A stretch of 53,987 bases of DNA from Geodermatophilus aquaeductus (GTDB taxonomy: Bacteria; Actinomycetota; Actinomycetes; Mycobacteriales; Geodermatophilaceae): NCBI RefSeq assembly GCF_900182545.1, contig NZ_FXTJ01000013.1:1-53987 (forward strand), in the 5' to 3' direction. The notes below the pieces were generated by a model. That model did not search any database. It was given only the letters and a program-made list of their open reading frames with translations, and had not been told where the DNA came from. Numbering within the stretch: the first letter of the stretch is position 1; each line of letters opens with the position of its first letter. Shown one piece after another: positions 36,168 to 44,732 of the stretch. A program made the translations under genes and the position numbers.

Positions 36168-37172
36168 TCAGGCGCCCCCGGTCGGATCGCCGCCCGACGG
36201 CCGGCGGGCGGCGACCAGGACCAGCCCGGTGGCGGCGCCCACGAGCGCGAGACCGGCGGCCACCAGCGGCAGGGGGTCGGGGTCGACGGCGCTCGAGGCG
36301 CCGGCCACGCGCAGCTGCACCGCGGCGGTGAGCGCGCTGTCGGCGCCGACCAGCTCGATGGTCGTCGGGCCGGGGGCGCCGCCGCCGGGGATGCGCACGA
36401 CGACCTCGACCGCGCCGTCCGGTCCGGCGGCCGCGGAGCCGAGCACCGTGCCGTCGGCGGCCGTGACGGTGACCTCCTCGCCGGCGCCGAAGCCGGCCGC
36501 GGAGACCACCACCCGCCCGCCGGCAGCCACCTGGCCGGCCGGGGCGGAGGCGACCACGGCACCGGCCGCGGGGCCGTCGGCCGGCGCACCGGGCGCCGCC
36601 TCCGGCGCGGGCAGGCCGGGGACCGGGATCGGCACGACCTCGGGGACGACGCCGTCGGCCGGCGGGACGGCCGACGGCGAGGAGGGCGGCGCGGCCGGGA
36701 GCTCGGGCTCCGCCGCGGTCGGCGGCGCCGCGATGGCGGCGCAGTCCTCCTCGGCCGGGCGGGTGAAGGAGAAGCCCTCGAGCTCGTCGACGTAGGTCGT
36801 GCCGGAGCCGTCCAGGGCGGCATACTCCAGCCGGCTGTCGATCGTCTCGCCCCACGCGACGTCGCCGGTCCGCAGCACCGCCGTCTGGCCCGGCTCGAGG
36901 CTGGCGGCGTCCTCCCCCTCGGCCGAGCGCGTGGTGGCCAGCGTGACGGCGTAGGCGACCGTCCCGGCGGTCACCTCGACGGCGACCCCGCCGGGCCGGC
37001 AACTCGGCCCGTGCGTGACCCGGGCGTCGGGGCGGGCGGGGTCGTCGACGGCGAGGGCGGGCGCAGCGAGGAGCACCCCGCCACCGAGCAGGCCGGAGAC
37101 CGAGAACAGCAGAGCGAGCCCTGTCGACAGGACAGGGCGGGGGGTGCGACGTGGCACCGACCCGACCGGCAC
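36168..37172 (-). CDS. Secreted, C-terminally membrane-anchored Pro/Ala-rich protein
   Basis: 334 aa. A signal peptide (GLALLFSVSGLLGGGVLLAA) precedes a first domain with two Cys (SCRPGG and EEDCAAI) and tracts such as VTAGTVAYAVTLATTRSAEG. A Pro/Ala-rich spacer is followed by an Ig-like/IPT-type domain (VVVSAAGFGAGEEVTVTAAD). A C-terminal membrane helix (LPLVAAGLALVGAATGLVLV) ends in ARRPSGG. No LPXTG motif. GTG start with gaggggg upstream. Function unknown; a wall-spanning surface protein is likely. Confidence 0.78.
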   Translation of the reverse strand: MPVGSVPRRTPRPVLSTGLALLFSVSGLLGGGVLLAAPALAVDDPARPDARVTHGPSCRPGGVAVEVTAGTVAYAVTLATTRSAEGEDAASLEPGQTAVLRTGDVAWGETIDSRLEYAALDGSGTTYVDELEGFSFTRPAEEDCAAIAAPPTAAEPELPAAPPSSPSAVPPADGVVPEVVPIPVPGLPAPEAAPGAPADGPAAGAVVASAPAGQVAAGGRVVVSAAGFGAGEEVTVTAADGTVLGSAAAGPDGAVEVVVRIPGGGAPGPTTIELVGADSALTAAVQLRVAGASSAVDPDPLPLVAAGLALVGAATGLVLVAARRPSGGDPTGGA

Positions 37173-37328
37173 GTTTCCCCCTCGAGCGGTCGTGCACGCC
37201 GCGGCGCCGGTGGTCCCGGCGAGGGCGCGCCCCCATGATGCGGTGCGTGAGCACTGGTTGACGACGGGTCGGCGGCGCGTCGGATCACAGGCACGGCGTG
37301 TCGGTCGCCGGGCGTGTCGCGAGGCGCG

Positions 37329-37463
37329 GTGAGGGTGGCGAGCGCGGCCGGCGTGCGGCAGGTCGTCTCCGACGTCCTCGGCGAGTTCGACCTCACGCTG
37401 GGCCTCACCGGCCACACCTCGGTGGCCGAGCTGACGCCGGAGGTCCTCCGCCGGGTCGGCTGA
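37329..37463 (+). pseudogene. C-terminal remnant of an FMN-dependent alpha-hydroxy-acid oxidase/lactate 2-monooxygenase
   Basis: A 44-codon frame reads GVRQVVSDVLGEFDLTLGLT followed by GHTSVAELTPEVLRRVG. This is the end of lactate 2-monooxygenase/MftD-like enzymes, including the GLTGHTSVAEL segment. The preceding 150 bases do not continue the protein in any frame I checked, so the FMN barrel is gone. The rest of 37173-37563 holds only this remnant and the 24-base palindrome. Confidence 0.7.
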
Positions 37464-37472
37464 CCGCCCCGG

Positions 37473-37496
37473 CGGCAGAAATGGCCATTTCTGCCG
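37473..37496. repeat. Perfect 24-base palindrome
   Basis: The half-site CGGCAGAAATGG is followed directly by its exact complement. It begins 9 bases after the oxidase remnant's stop and lies 67 bases before the permease start. Its A/T-containing centre stands out from the flanks. Candidate dispersed palindrome or operator. Confidence 0.75.
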
Positions 37497-37563
37497 TTCT
37501 CGGCCACGGTGGGCGGCACCGTCCGCCGTCGACGACGCCGGCACCCCCGCCGAGGAGGTCCGC

Positions 37564-38988
37564 GTGAGTGCTCCGTCCGTGCGCTCCCAGCTGTTCCGGC
37601 GCAAGCCCGTGTCGGCCATGGTCGAGGAGACCGGCGCCACCGACGCCGAGGGCGGGGTGCTGGCCCGCCGCATCGGGGTCGGCCAGCTCATGGCGCTGGG
37701 CATCGGCGCCACGATCGGCACCGGCATCTTCTTCGTGATGAGCACCGCGGTGCCCGAGGCCGGCCCCGCCGTCGTCCTCTCCTTCGTCCTGGCGGCGATC
37801 ACCGCCGGGTTCACGGCGCTCTGCTACGCCGAGCTGGCCTCCACCATCCCGGTCGCGGGCTCGTCGTACTCCTACGCCTACGCCACGCTCGGCGAGGTCG
37901 TGGCCTACGTCGTGGGCTGGTGCCTCGTGCTGGAGTACGCGGTCAGCTCGGCGGCGGTGTCGGTGGGCTGGAGCGAGTACGTCAACGAACTGCTCGACGA
38001 CGTCGTCGGCGTCCGCATCCCCGACGCGCTGTCGTTCGCGCCCGGCGCCGGCGGGGTGGTCAACCTGCCCGCGATCGTGCTGGTGACGCTGTGCGCGCTG
38101 CTGCTGGTGCGCGGGGCGAGCGAGTCGGCGCGGGCGAACGCGGTCATGGTCGTGCTCAAGGTCTGCGTGCTGCTGTTCTTCGTCGTCATCGCGTTCACGG
38201 CTTTCGACGCCGGCAACCTGTCGCCGTTCGCGCCGCTCGGGGTGGCCGGGGTCAGCGCCGCGGCGTCGTCGATCTTCTTCAGCTTCATCGGCCTGGACGC
38301 CGTCTCGACCGCCGGCGAGGAGGTGCGCGACCCGCGCCGCACGCTGCCGCGGGCGATCATCGGCGCGCTGGTCGTGGTCACGGTGGTCTACCTGCTGGTG
38401 GCGCTCGCCGCGGTCGGCGCCCAGGCCGCCGGCGCCTTCGAGGGCCAGGAGGCGGGGCTGGCGGTGATCCTCGAGGACGTCACGGGGTCCCGCTGGCCGG
38501 CCATCGTCCTGGCCGCCGGGGCGGTGATCTCGATCTTCTCGGTGACGCTGGTGACCATGTACGGCCAGACGCGGATCCTGTTCGCGATGAGCCGGGACGG
38601 CATGATCCCGTCGCTGTTCAGCCGCGTCGACCGGCGCACCCTCACCCCGGTGCGCGGCACGGTCGCCGTCGCGCTGTTCGTCGGCGTGCTGGCCGGGTTC
38701 GTCCCGCTGGACTTCCTCGTCGACCTGACCAGCATGGGCACGCTGGTCGCCTTCACCGTGGTGTCGATCGGCGTCATCGTGCTGCGCCGTACCCAGCCGG
38801 ACCTGCCGCGCGGCTTCCGCGTGCCCGGCTACCCCGTCGTGCCGGTGCTGTCGGTGGCCTTCTGCCTGTACCTCATCTACGGCCTGCCCGGGGTGACCTG
38901 GGCGCTGTTCGCCGGCTGGCTGGCGATCGCCGCCGTCGTCTACGTGACCTACGCGCGCACCCACTCGGCCCTGCGGGCGCCGCGGTGA
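37564..38988 (+). CDS. APC family amino acid permease (cationic amino acid transporter-like)
   Basis: 474 aa with about twelve membrane helices. The start region LARRIGVGQLMALGIGATIG and TGIFFVMST is the APC signature; SIFFSFIGLDAVSTAGEEVR matches the CAT/YfnA family helix 6. It probably imports or exchanges an amino acid or polyamine. GTG with aggaggt six bases upstream. Its stop overlaps the universal stress protein start (GTGA). Confidence 0.92.
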   Translation: MSAPSVRSQLFRRKPVSAMVEETGATDAEGGVLARRIGVGQLMALGIGATIGTGIFFVMSTAVPEAGPAVVLSFVLAAITAGFTALCYAELASTIPVAGSSYSYAYATLGEVVAYVVGWCLVLEYAVSSAAVSVGWSEYVNELLDDVVGVRIPDALSFAPGAGGVVNLPAIVLVTLCALLLVRGASESARANAVMVVLKVCVLLFFVVIAFTAFDAGNLSPFAPLGVAGVSAAASSIFFSFIGLDAVSTAGEEVRDPRRTLPRAIIGALVVVTVVYLLVALAAVGAQAAGAFEGQEAGLAVILEDVTGSRWPAIVLAAGAVISIFSVTLVTMYGQTRILFAMSRDGMIPSLFSRVDRRTLTPVRGTVAVALFVGVLAGFVPLDFLVDLTSMGTLVAFTVVSIGVIVLRRTQPDLPRGFRVPGYPVVPVLSVAFCLYLIYGLPGVTWALFAGWLAIAAVVYVTYARTHSALRAPR

Positions 38989-39830
38989 CCCTCGTCGTCG
39001 GCCACCCCGCCGACCTCGAGGAGCGCTCCGAGGCCCACCTGCGCCTGGCCGCGACGCTGGCGCGCACCGGCGGGGACGACGTCGTGGTGGCCACCGTGAC
39101 CGCGCGCGGCTTCCCCGACCCGCGCGTGGACCGCGAGTACCGGCTCTGGGTCGCCGACCTGGTGCGGTCGCGTCAGGGCCGCGCGGCGCACGACCTGCGC
39201 GCGGCCGGCGTGGCCGAGGTGCGCACGGTCGCCGTCGAGGCCTCCTCGGTCCCGTCCGGGCTGGTGACCGTGGTCGAGCAGGTCGGCGGCACGCTGCTGG
39301 TGCTCGGCCGGGAGGGCGCGGTGCCCGAGCACCTGCTGCGCTCCTCCCCCGTGCCGCTCGCCCTCGCCGCGCGGGCCGGCTCCCCCGGGGAGCGGGTGAC
39401 CCGGCTGACCTGCGCGTGGGCCGGCACCGAGCGCTCCCGCGCGGCGCTGGCCTGGGCGCGGCGCACCGCGGCGGCGTGGGACGTGCCGCTGCGGCTGATC
39501 ACGTTCGCGCCCGAGCGCGACCCGATGCTGCCGTCGGAGACCGGCCTGCACGTCGAGCGCGAGGTGAGCTCGTCGTGGGCGCGGCAGGCGCGGGCGGAGC
39601 TCGAGCAGGTGGCCGCCGGGCTGCCCGGGCCGCCGGACACGGTGGTCGCGCGGGGCTCGGGGTGGCCCGGCGCCGTGGCGGCAGCAGGCTGGTCCGACGG
39701 CGACCTGCTGGTGGTCGGCTCCTCGCGCCTGGGCCCGCTGGCGCGGGTGTTCCTCGGGTCGACGGCGACCCGGATCGTGCGGGCCGCCCCGGTGCCGGTG
39801 GTCGTGGTCCCGCGCGGCACGGAGGGCTGA
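38985..39830 (+). CDS. Universal stress protein, two-domain
   Basis: 281 aa with two Usp-like halves. The first (VTLVVGHPADLEERSEAHLR to about 125) is degenerate. The second keeps the nucleotide-binding end DLLVVGSSRLGPLARVFLGS followed by TATRIVRAAPVPVVVV. Coupling to the permease by a 4-base overlap suggests it regulates or senses for that transporter, as Usp domains fused or linked to APC proteins do. Confidence 0.85.
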   Translation: MTLVVGHPADLEERSEAHLRLAATLARTGGDDVVVATVTARGFPDPRVDREYRLWVADLVRSRQGRAAHDLRAAGVAEVRTVAVEASSVPSGLVTVVEQVGGTLLVLGREGAVPEHLLRSSPVPLALAARAGSPGERVTRLTCAWAGTERSRAALAWARRTAAAWDVPLRLITFAPERDPMLPSETGLHVEREVSSSWARQARAELEQVAAGLPGPPDTVVARGSGWPGAVAAAGWSDGDLLVVGSSRLGPLARVFLGSTATRIVRAAPVPVVVVPRGTEG

Positions 39831-39864
39831 GGACACGCCCGGGGAGGGGTCGGCTTGACTCCTC

Positions 39865-39882
39865 CTGTGACGCGGCTCACAG
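39865..39882. promoter_or_regulatory. CRP/GlxR-like palindrome
   Basis: CTGTGA, six bases, TCACAG: a full match to the outer bases of the CRP-family consensus TGTGAN6TCACA. The central TA preferred by GlxR is absent. A TTGACT hexamer lies just upstream (39855-39860). It sits 223 bases before the lipoprotein ATG in a 274-base gap that otherwise holds no gene. Confidence 0.45.
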
Positions 39883-40104
39883 TTGAGACGGGCGGGGGCA
39901 GCCGGCAATCGAGTGGCCACCGACAGCTCGGTGGACCGACCAACGCGGCCAGACCGTCAGGACCGGCCCCCCGCCCCTCATGCCACTCTGCAACCGGGCC
40001 GCAACCGCCCGCAAGCACCGGGCAAGCGTCGTCCCCGAGTCTCCTCTTCGCACGGCACCCGGCCGCCCGGCCGACCGCCGCCCCGCAGAGGAGCTCCCCC
40101 CACG

Positions 40105-40578
40105 ATGCGCACCACCGCCGTCCGGACCACGTCCCTGCTCGCCGCCGGTGCGGCCGTCCTCCTGCTCGGCGCCTGCGGCGGAGGGGACGACCCGGTCGCC
40201 TCCGCCGCCGACGGCGGCGCCGCCGGGACGGTCGAGGAGGGGACGCCGGAGGACGGCCCGCTGCCGGCCGACGCGGACGTGTGCGCCCTGTACGCCGCCG
40301 ACGGGCAGGCCCTCCTCGACGCCTACGACGCCTACGGCAGCGGCGCGACCGCCGACCCGGGCGACTTCTACGCCTCGCTGGAAGCCCTCGCCGCCGACGT
40401 CGACTCCGCCCCCGTGGGCGAGGTGTCGCCCGACGTCCTGACCGCCGCGCAGGAGACCAGCGCCGCGGCCGCCGAGGCGGTGCCCGCCCTCGAGGGCGGC
40501 GAGGGCGTCGAGGAGGTCGACGCCACCATCGGGGGGCTGGAGAGCCTGACCGACGCCTGTGCGGCGCTGGGCCTCTGA
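40105..40578 (+). CDS. Small hypothetical lipoprotein
   Basis: 157 aa. Signal sequence with lipobox LGAC (Cys about 24), a Gly/Asp/Glu-rich linker, then an acidic helical domain with two further Cys (DVCALY and DACAAL near the end) that may form a disulfide. Alanine-rich, no catalytic motif. ATG with gaggag about 12 bases upstream, which is long spacing. Ends 2 bases before the stop of the convergent MerR gene. Confidence 0.75.
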   Translation: MRTTAVRTTSLLAAGAAVLLLGACGGGDDPVASAADGGAAGTVEEGTPEDGPLPADADVCALYAADGQALLDAYDAYGSGATADPGDFYASLEALAADVDSAPVGEVSPDVLTAAQETSAAAAEAVPALEGGEGVEEVDATIGGLESLTDACAALGL

Positions 40579-40580
40579 GG

Positions 40581-41285
40581 TCAGCGCGCGAGCAGCGCGG
40601 CGAGCGCGGCCGTCCCCTCGAGGAGGGCCCGGGAGCGGGCGTCGACGTCCGCGTCCCGGGCCGCCAGGGCGGCCAGGACGTCGTCGCGCCGGCCCGCGCG
40701 GCGGACCTGCGGCAGGAGCTCCCGCAGCGGGCCGATCCGGTACCCGGCGCGGCGGAGCTGGACGACGATCCGGGCGTCGCGCACGTCGGCCGGGGTGTAC
40801 CGCCGCGCCTCGCCGGCGCCCCGCCGCGGGACGACGAGCCCCTCGGCGTCCCAGTGCCGCAGGGTCGACGGGCGCACGCCGAGGGCGGCCGCGAGCTCCG
40901 AGACGCCCATCGCGTCCGACGGGCGCACGTCCGCGATCGGCTCCTCGGCGATCAGCCCGGCGGCCTCGCGGGCGAGGGCGAGCTCCCGCCGCTCGGTGTC
41001 GAGGCGGGCGTGCGCGGCGTCGAGGAGCCGCAGCAGCCCGGACGCCGGGTCGCGGTGCGCGGCCCGCACCAGCTCCCGGGCGGGCACCGGTCCGACGGCG
41101 ACCGCCAGCGAGCGGTAGGCCAGCGCGGCACGGACGTGCAGGTCGGTGAAGGTGCGGTACCCCGAGGCGGTCCGCTCCGCCGGGGGCAGGACGCCGTCGG
41201 CCTCGAGGTCGCGGACCTGCTGTACCGAGTACCCGGACCGCCGCGCGACGTCGACCGTCCGCAGGCCTGACTGGAGACTCCGCAC
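40581..41285 (-). CDS. MerR-type regulator with two HTH domains
   Basis: 234 aa. The N-terminal HTH (RTVDVARRSGYSVQQVRDLE, then DGVLPPAERTASGYR) is followed by a linker and a second MerR HTH (MGVSELAAALGVRPSTLRHW, DAEGLVVPRRG), ending in a helical region. Two complete winged domains in one chain are unusual; effector cysteines are absent, so metal sensing is unlikely. The GTG at 41285 has GGAGG five bases upstream. Divergent from the DUF6194 gene. Confidence 0.85.
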   Translation of the reverse strand: MRSLQSGLRTVDVARRSGYSVQQVRDLEADGVLPPAERTASGYRTFTDLHVRAALAYRSLAVAVGPVPARELVRAAHRDPASGLLRLLDAAHARLDTERRELALAREAAGLIAEEPIADVRPSDAMGVSELAAALGVRPSTLRHWDAEGLVVPRRGAGEARRYTPADVRDARIVVQLRRAGYRIGPLRELLPQVRRAGRRDDVLAALAARDADVDARSRALLEGTAALAALLAR

Positions 41286-41348
41286 CCCCACCTCCGCGTG
41301 CCGACCGGTCCGACCCTCCACAGGGACCCGAATGCCACGCTCGAGGGC

Positions 41349-41816
41349 GTGGGCATCGACGAGATCATCGAGCACGTCACCGCGCTGGGCGGCGTCCTGG
41401 TCCTGCGGCCGGGGCCGGGCGACGGGTCGCCGGAGGCCGCCTGGGGCGACGTCTTCCTCTACTACGCACCCGACGGCGTCGTCCCCCGGACCCAGCCGTT
41501 CGCGACGGTGGTGACCAAGGACCTGCCGGGCGACCGGTCGTCGCGGCTGGACCGCCCCGGGACGTTCCGCGTCAACGTGGGCGTGGGGCGGGAGGAGTTC
41601 ACCGCGCTCGTCGGCCGCGGCCCCCGCGAGCCGGCCGGCGCGGGCGAGCCCGCGCCGGACGAGACCGACACCGTGCTGGCGCACCCGGTGTACGGCGCGC
41701 TGGGCTGGGTCTGCGTGGTCGACCCCGGTCCCCGCGCGGAGGACACGCTCCGGGACCTGCTGACCACCGCACACGGACTGGCCCGTGCCCGCCGGGAGCG
41801 CCGGGAGGGGGCCTGA
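41349..41816 (+). CDS. DUF6194 family protein
   Basis: 155 aa. Core GIDEIIEHVTALGGVLVLRP, WGDVFLYYAPDGVVPRTQPF, ATVVTKDLPGD and the FRVNVGVGREEF block match the DUF6194 family, which has an all-purpose YjbR/luciferase-like look but no known activity. The GTG at 41349 is chosen because the conserved GIDEI start follows it directly; an in-frame GTG at 41298 would add 17 residues. Divergent regulator at 40581-41285 is its likely controller. Confidence 0.8.
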   Translation: MGIDEIIEHVTALGGVLVLRPGPGDGSPEAAWGDVFLYYAPDGVVPRTQPFATVVTKDLPGDRSSRLDRPGTFRVNVGVGREEFTALVGRGPREPAGAGEPAPDETDTVLAHPVYGALGWVCVVDPGPRAEDTLRDLLTTAHGLARARRERREGA

Positions 41817-41823
41817 ACGCGGA

Positions 41824-44424
41824 TCAGCCCCGCGCCTCCCGGTCGACCGCGGCGAGGAGCAGCTCGGCGAGCCGCTCGACGTAGGGGTGGCGCAGCAGCG
41901 CGTTGTGCCCGCAGTCGAAGCGGTGCACCTCGCGGGGTCCCCGGAGGACGGGATCCCACCAGGCGGCGTCGTCGTCGTTCTCCGCCGACTGCACCAGCAG
42001 CGCCGCGCCGGGCCAGGGCCGCGGGCGGTGGAAGCGCCCCACCCGGGCGCCGTGCTGGTGGAAGACCTCCTTCTGCACCTCGGGAGGACGCCGCACGAGA
42101 CCGGCGGTGAGCACCTGCACGCGGGTGCGCCACAGCTCTCCCCGCGTCAGCGGCGCGCTCTCCGGCCCCAGGTGCTGCGGTGCCTGCGCGGGGCGCAGGC
42201 CGGCCGGGACGAAGGTGTCGAGCACGGCCACCTGCAGCACCTCGCGCCCGCGCTGCCGCAGCAGGTCGCCGACCCGCAGGGCGAACAGGCCGCCGAGGGA
42301 GTGCCCGGCCAGGACGACCGGACCCTCGGGGGCGATCGCCTCGAGCCGGCGCAGGTAGCGGCGGGCGGCGCGGCCGACGGTCCAGTCGGGCACGCCGCGG
42401 CCTTCGAGGCCACGGACCTGGAAGGCGTACACGGGCTGGTCGGGGCCCACGGCCCCGGCGAGCGGGGCGAACGCCGCGGCCGCACCGCCGGCACCGGCGA
42501 AGCAGAACAGCGGCGCCCGGCGGCCGGTCGTCCGGAGGGTCACCAGGTCGCTGGTGCGCCGGACCGCGCCGCCTCCGGCGGCGGCCACCAGCGCGGCGAA
42601 CTCGGCGAGGGTGGCGTGCTCGGCCAGGTCGGCGGTGGTCAGCTCGACCCCGAGCCGCGCCTGGACGGTCGCCAGCATCTCCTCCACCAGCAGGGAGTCC
42701 CCGCCCAGGGCGGTGAAGCTCTCCTCCCGGCCGACCTGCTCCAGGTGCAGGAGCGAGGACCAGACGGCCTCGACGGCCTCCTCCTGCGGCGTGCGCGGGG
42801 GGGTCGGCGCGGGGCGCTCGGGCACGTCCGGCAGGGCGCGGGTGTCGACCTTGCCGCGTTCGGTGCGGGGCAGGGACTCGACCAGCACGACGTCGCGGGG
42901 CACCATCCACGCCGGCAGGGTGCGGGCGACCCCGGCGCGCAGCAGGGCCGGTGCGGCCGTGCCGCCGGCGGGGTCGGGCTCGACCCAGGCGACCAGGCGG
43001 GGCGTGGGGGTGTCGGCGTCCACCGCGCGGACGACGACGTCGCGGACGGCGGGCAGTGCCCGCAGCGCCGTCTCGACCTCGCTGGGCTCGACCAGGTAGC
43101 CGCGGATCTTGACCGCGTCGTCGGCGCGGCCGAGCAGGTGCAGCACGTCGCCGACCAGGCGGGCGCGGTCACCGGAGCGGAACCGGGTGCGCCCGTCGGG
43201 CAGCCGCTCGAAGCGCGCCGCCGTCTGCTCGGGGTCGCGCCAGTACCCGGCGGCGAGGAAGGCCGAGGTGACGTGCAGGGTCCCGGTCTCCCCAGCCGCC
43301 AGCGGGGTGCCGTCGTCGTCGAGGACCTCGAGGTGCTGCAGGGCCAGCGGCGGCCCGGCCGGGAGGACCCCCGCGGGCACCGGGGCACCCGGCGGCACCT
43401 CGAAGGCGGCCAGGCCCGAGGCCTCCGAGGACCCGAGCCAGTTCATCACGGCGACGTGCTCGCCCAGGTGCCGGCGCACGGTGTGCACGTCGGCACCGAA
43501 CACCTTCTCCCCGCCGGTGGGCACCAGCCGCAGGTCCGGCAGCGCGGAGCCGGCCGGCAGGACCGCACCGAGGGCCCGCAGCAGCGACGGCGTGCAGCAC
43601 AGCACCGTGACGCGCTCGGCCCGCAGCCACTCGGCGAGGTCGGACAGGCCGTGCACCCGCGGGTCGCGCACGCAGGCCGTGGCGCCGTTGAGCAGGGCAC
43701 CGAAGAGGACGTTCATCGCCGCCCCGAAGGACGACGGCATGACGACCGCGACGCGGTCGGCGGGCGCGAGCCGGAACGCCCGGCCGTGGTTGAACGCCGA
43801 GGCGAGGACGGTGCCGTGGGTGAAGACGACGCCCTTGGGCGCCCCGGTCGAGCCGGAGGTGAACAGCAGCAGCGCGGCCTCGTCGACGGCGGGGTCGGGG
43901 GCGGGGTCGAGGGCGGGCGCGGTGCCGGCCTCCGCCGTCGGGACGAGCCCGAGCACCGCGGTGACCCCGGGCAGGCCGGCGGCGGCCTCGCGGCGGTCGT
44001 CGTCGGCCAGGACGACGGCGACCTGCGCCTGCTCGACCACCTGCGCCACGCGGGCCGGCGGGACGGTGACGTCGAGGACCACGCAGGGCCGGCCCGTGGC
44101 GGTGACCGCGCAGATGGCGGCGGCGCTGTCGGCGTCCTGCTCGGCGTACACGGCGACGGCCCCGTCCGGCGTCCCGGCGAGCAGCGGTGCCAGCGCGGCG
44201 GCGAGCGCCCGCACCCGGGAGTCGAGCTCGGCGTAGGTCAGCCGGACGCCGGCCGACTCCAGCGCCGGGTGGTCCGGCACGGCGCGGGCCAGCTCGGCCA
44301 GCCGTCCGGGGACGCTCTGCCCCGGGCCGGGCTGGGGTAGCGCCGGCACCCCGGGGACGACGGTGACGGCGCCCGCGGGGCCGGCACCGGCGCTCGGGGC
44401 GGTCGGCGCGCTGGACTCGGTCAT
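41824..44424 (-). CDS. Stand-alone NRPS-like enzyme: adenylation-carrier-thioesterase (A-T-TE)
   Basis: 866 aa without a condensation domain. Adenylation domain about 30-520: P-loop LLLFTSGSTGAPKG (TSGSTG from about residue 190), NWLGSSEAS, RFRSGDRARL, GRADDAVKIRGYLVEPSEVE and the catalytic Lys of PRTERGKVD. Carrier protein about 540-620 with phosphopantetheine Ser577 (GGDSL). Type I thioesterase about 640-866 with Ser709 in GHSLGG and His840 in DCGHNALL. It would load one acid and release it by hydrolysis, transfer or dimerisation. ATG with gggagg upstream. No MbtH, PPTase or tailoring gene adjoins it. Confidence 0.92.
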   Translation of the reverse strand: MTESSAPTAPSAGAGPAGAVTVVPGVPALPQPGPGQSVPGRLAELARAVPDHPALESAGVRLTYAELDSRVRALAAALAPLLAGTPDGAVAVYAEQDADSAAAICAVTATGRPCVVLDVTVPPARVAQVVEQAQVAVVLADDDRREAAAGLPGVTAVLGLVPTAEAGTAPALDPAPDPAVDEAALLLFTSGSTGAPKGVVFTHGTVLASAFNHGRAFRLAPADRVAVVMPSSFGAAMNVLFGALLNGATACVRDPRVHGLSDLAEWLRAERVTVLCCTPSLLRALGAVLPAGSALPDLRLVPTGGEKVFGADVHTVRRHLGEHVAVMNWLGSSEASGLAAFEVPPGAPVPAGVLPAGPPLALQHLEVLDDDGTPLAAGETGTLHVTSAFLAAGYWRDPEQTAARFERLPDGRTRFRSGDRARLVGDVLHLLGRADDAVKIRGYLVEPSEVETALRALPAVRDVVVRAVDADTPTPRLVAWVEPDPAGGTAAPALLRAGVARTLPAWMVPRDVVLVESLPRTERGKVDTRALPDVPERPAPTPPRTPQEEAVEAVWSSLLHLEQVGREESFTALGGDSLLVEEMLATVQARLGVELTTADLAEHATLAEFAALVAAAGGGAVRRTSDLVTLRTTGRRAPLFCFAGAGGAAAAFAPLAGAVGPDQPVYAFQVRGLEGRGVPDWTVGRAARRYLRRLEAIAPEGPVVLAGHSLGGLFALRVGDLLRQRGREVLQVAVLDTFVPAGLRPAQAPQHLGPESAPLTRGELWRTRVQVLTAGLVRRPPEVQKEVFHQHGARVGRFHRPRPWPGAALLVQSAENDDDAAWWDPVLRGPREVHRFDCGHNALLRHPYVERLAELLLAAVDREARG

Positions 44425-44587
44425 GCAGCCTCCCGGGCGGGATCTCCGTCGCGTACCGCACCGTGCACGCGCCGGCACGCCACTGTATGTGGCCCGGAGG
44501 AGGGGTCCGGGCCCGCGCGGGGAGGCCCCGGGGGCCGTTCACCCGACCGGGCGAACGACCGGGCGCCCGCGGGCCGGGGACACACAA

Positions 44588-44617
44588 CGGCTCCGCTCCT
44601 GGGCAGGAGCGGAGCCG
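44588..44617 (-). terminator. Terminator of the tRNA-Ser/tRNA-Arg transcript
   Basis: Perfect 13-base arms (44588-44600, 44605-44617) with loop gccc. On the minus strand it is followed by TTGTGTGTCC, a partial U-tract. It lies downstream of tRNA-Arg. Confidence 0.8.
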
Positions 44618-44638
44618 CGGTGCTGTCTCAACCAGACG

Positions 44639-44711
44639 TGCACCCGAAGGGATTCGAACCCCTAACCTTCTGATCCGTAGTCAGATGCTCTATCCGTTGA
44701 GCTACGGGTGC
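44639..44711 (-). tRNA. tRNA-Arg (anticodon ACG)
   Basis: Minus strand, 73 bases. Acceptor GCACCCG/CGGGTGC, D arm GTAGCTCAACGGATAGAGC, anticodon loop CTACGGA, T loop GTTCGAATC, discriminator A, no encoded CCA. A34 is the substrate of the TadA deaminase encoded at 13998-14483. Confidence 0.95.
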
Positions 44712-44732
44712 GGACTGTTCAGTTGTCGTGCG

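Noticed and set aside
41785..44340. 851-codon plus-strand frame opposite the NRPS-like gene
   Set aside because: Antisense shadow of an A-T-TE protein that has every expected motif.
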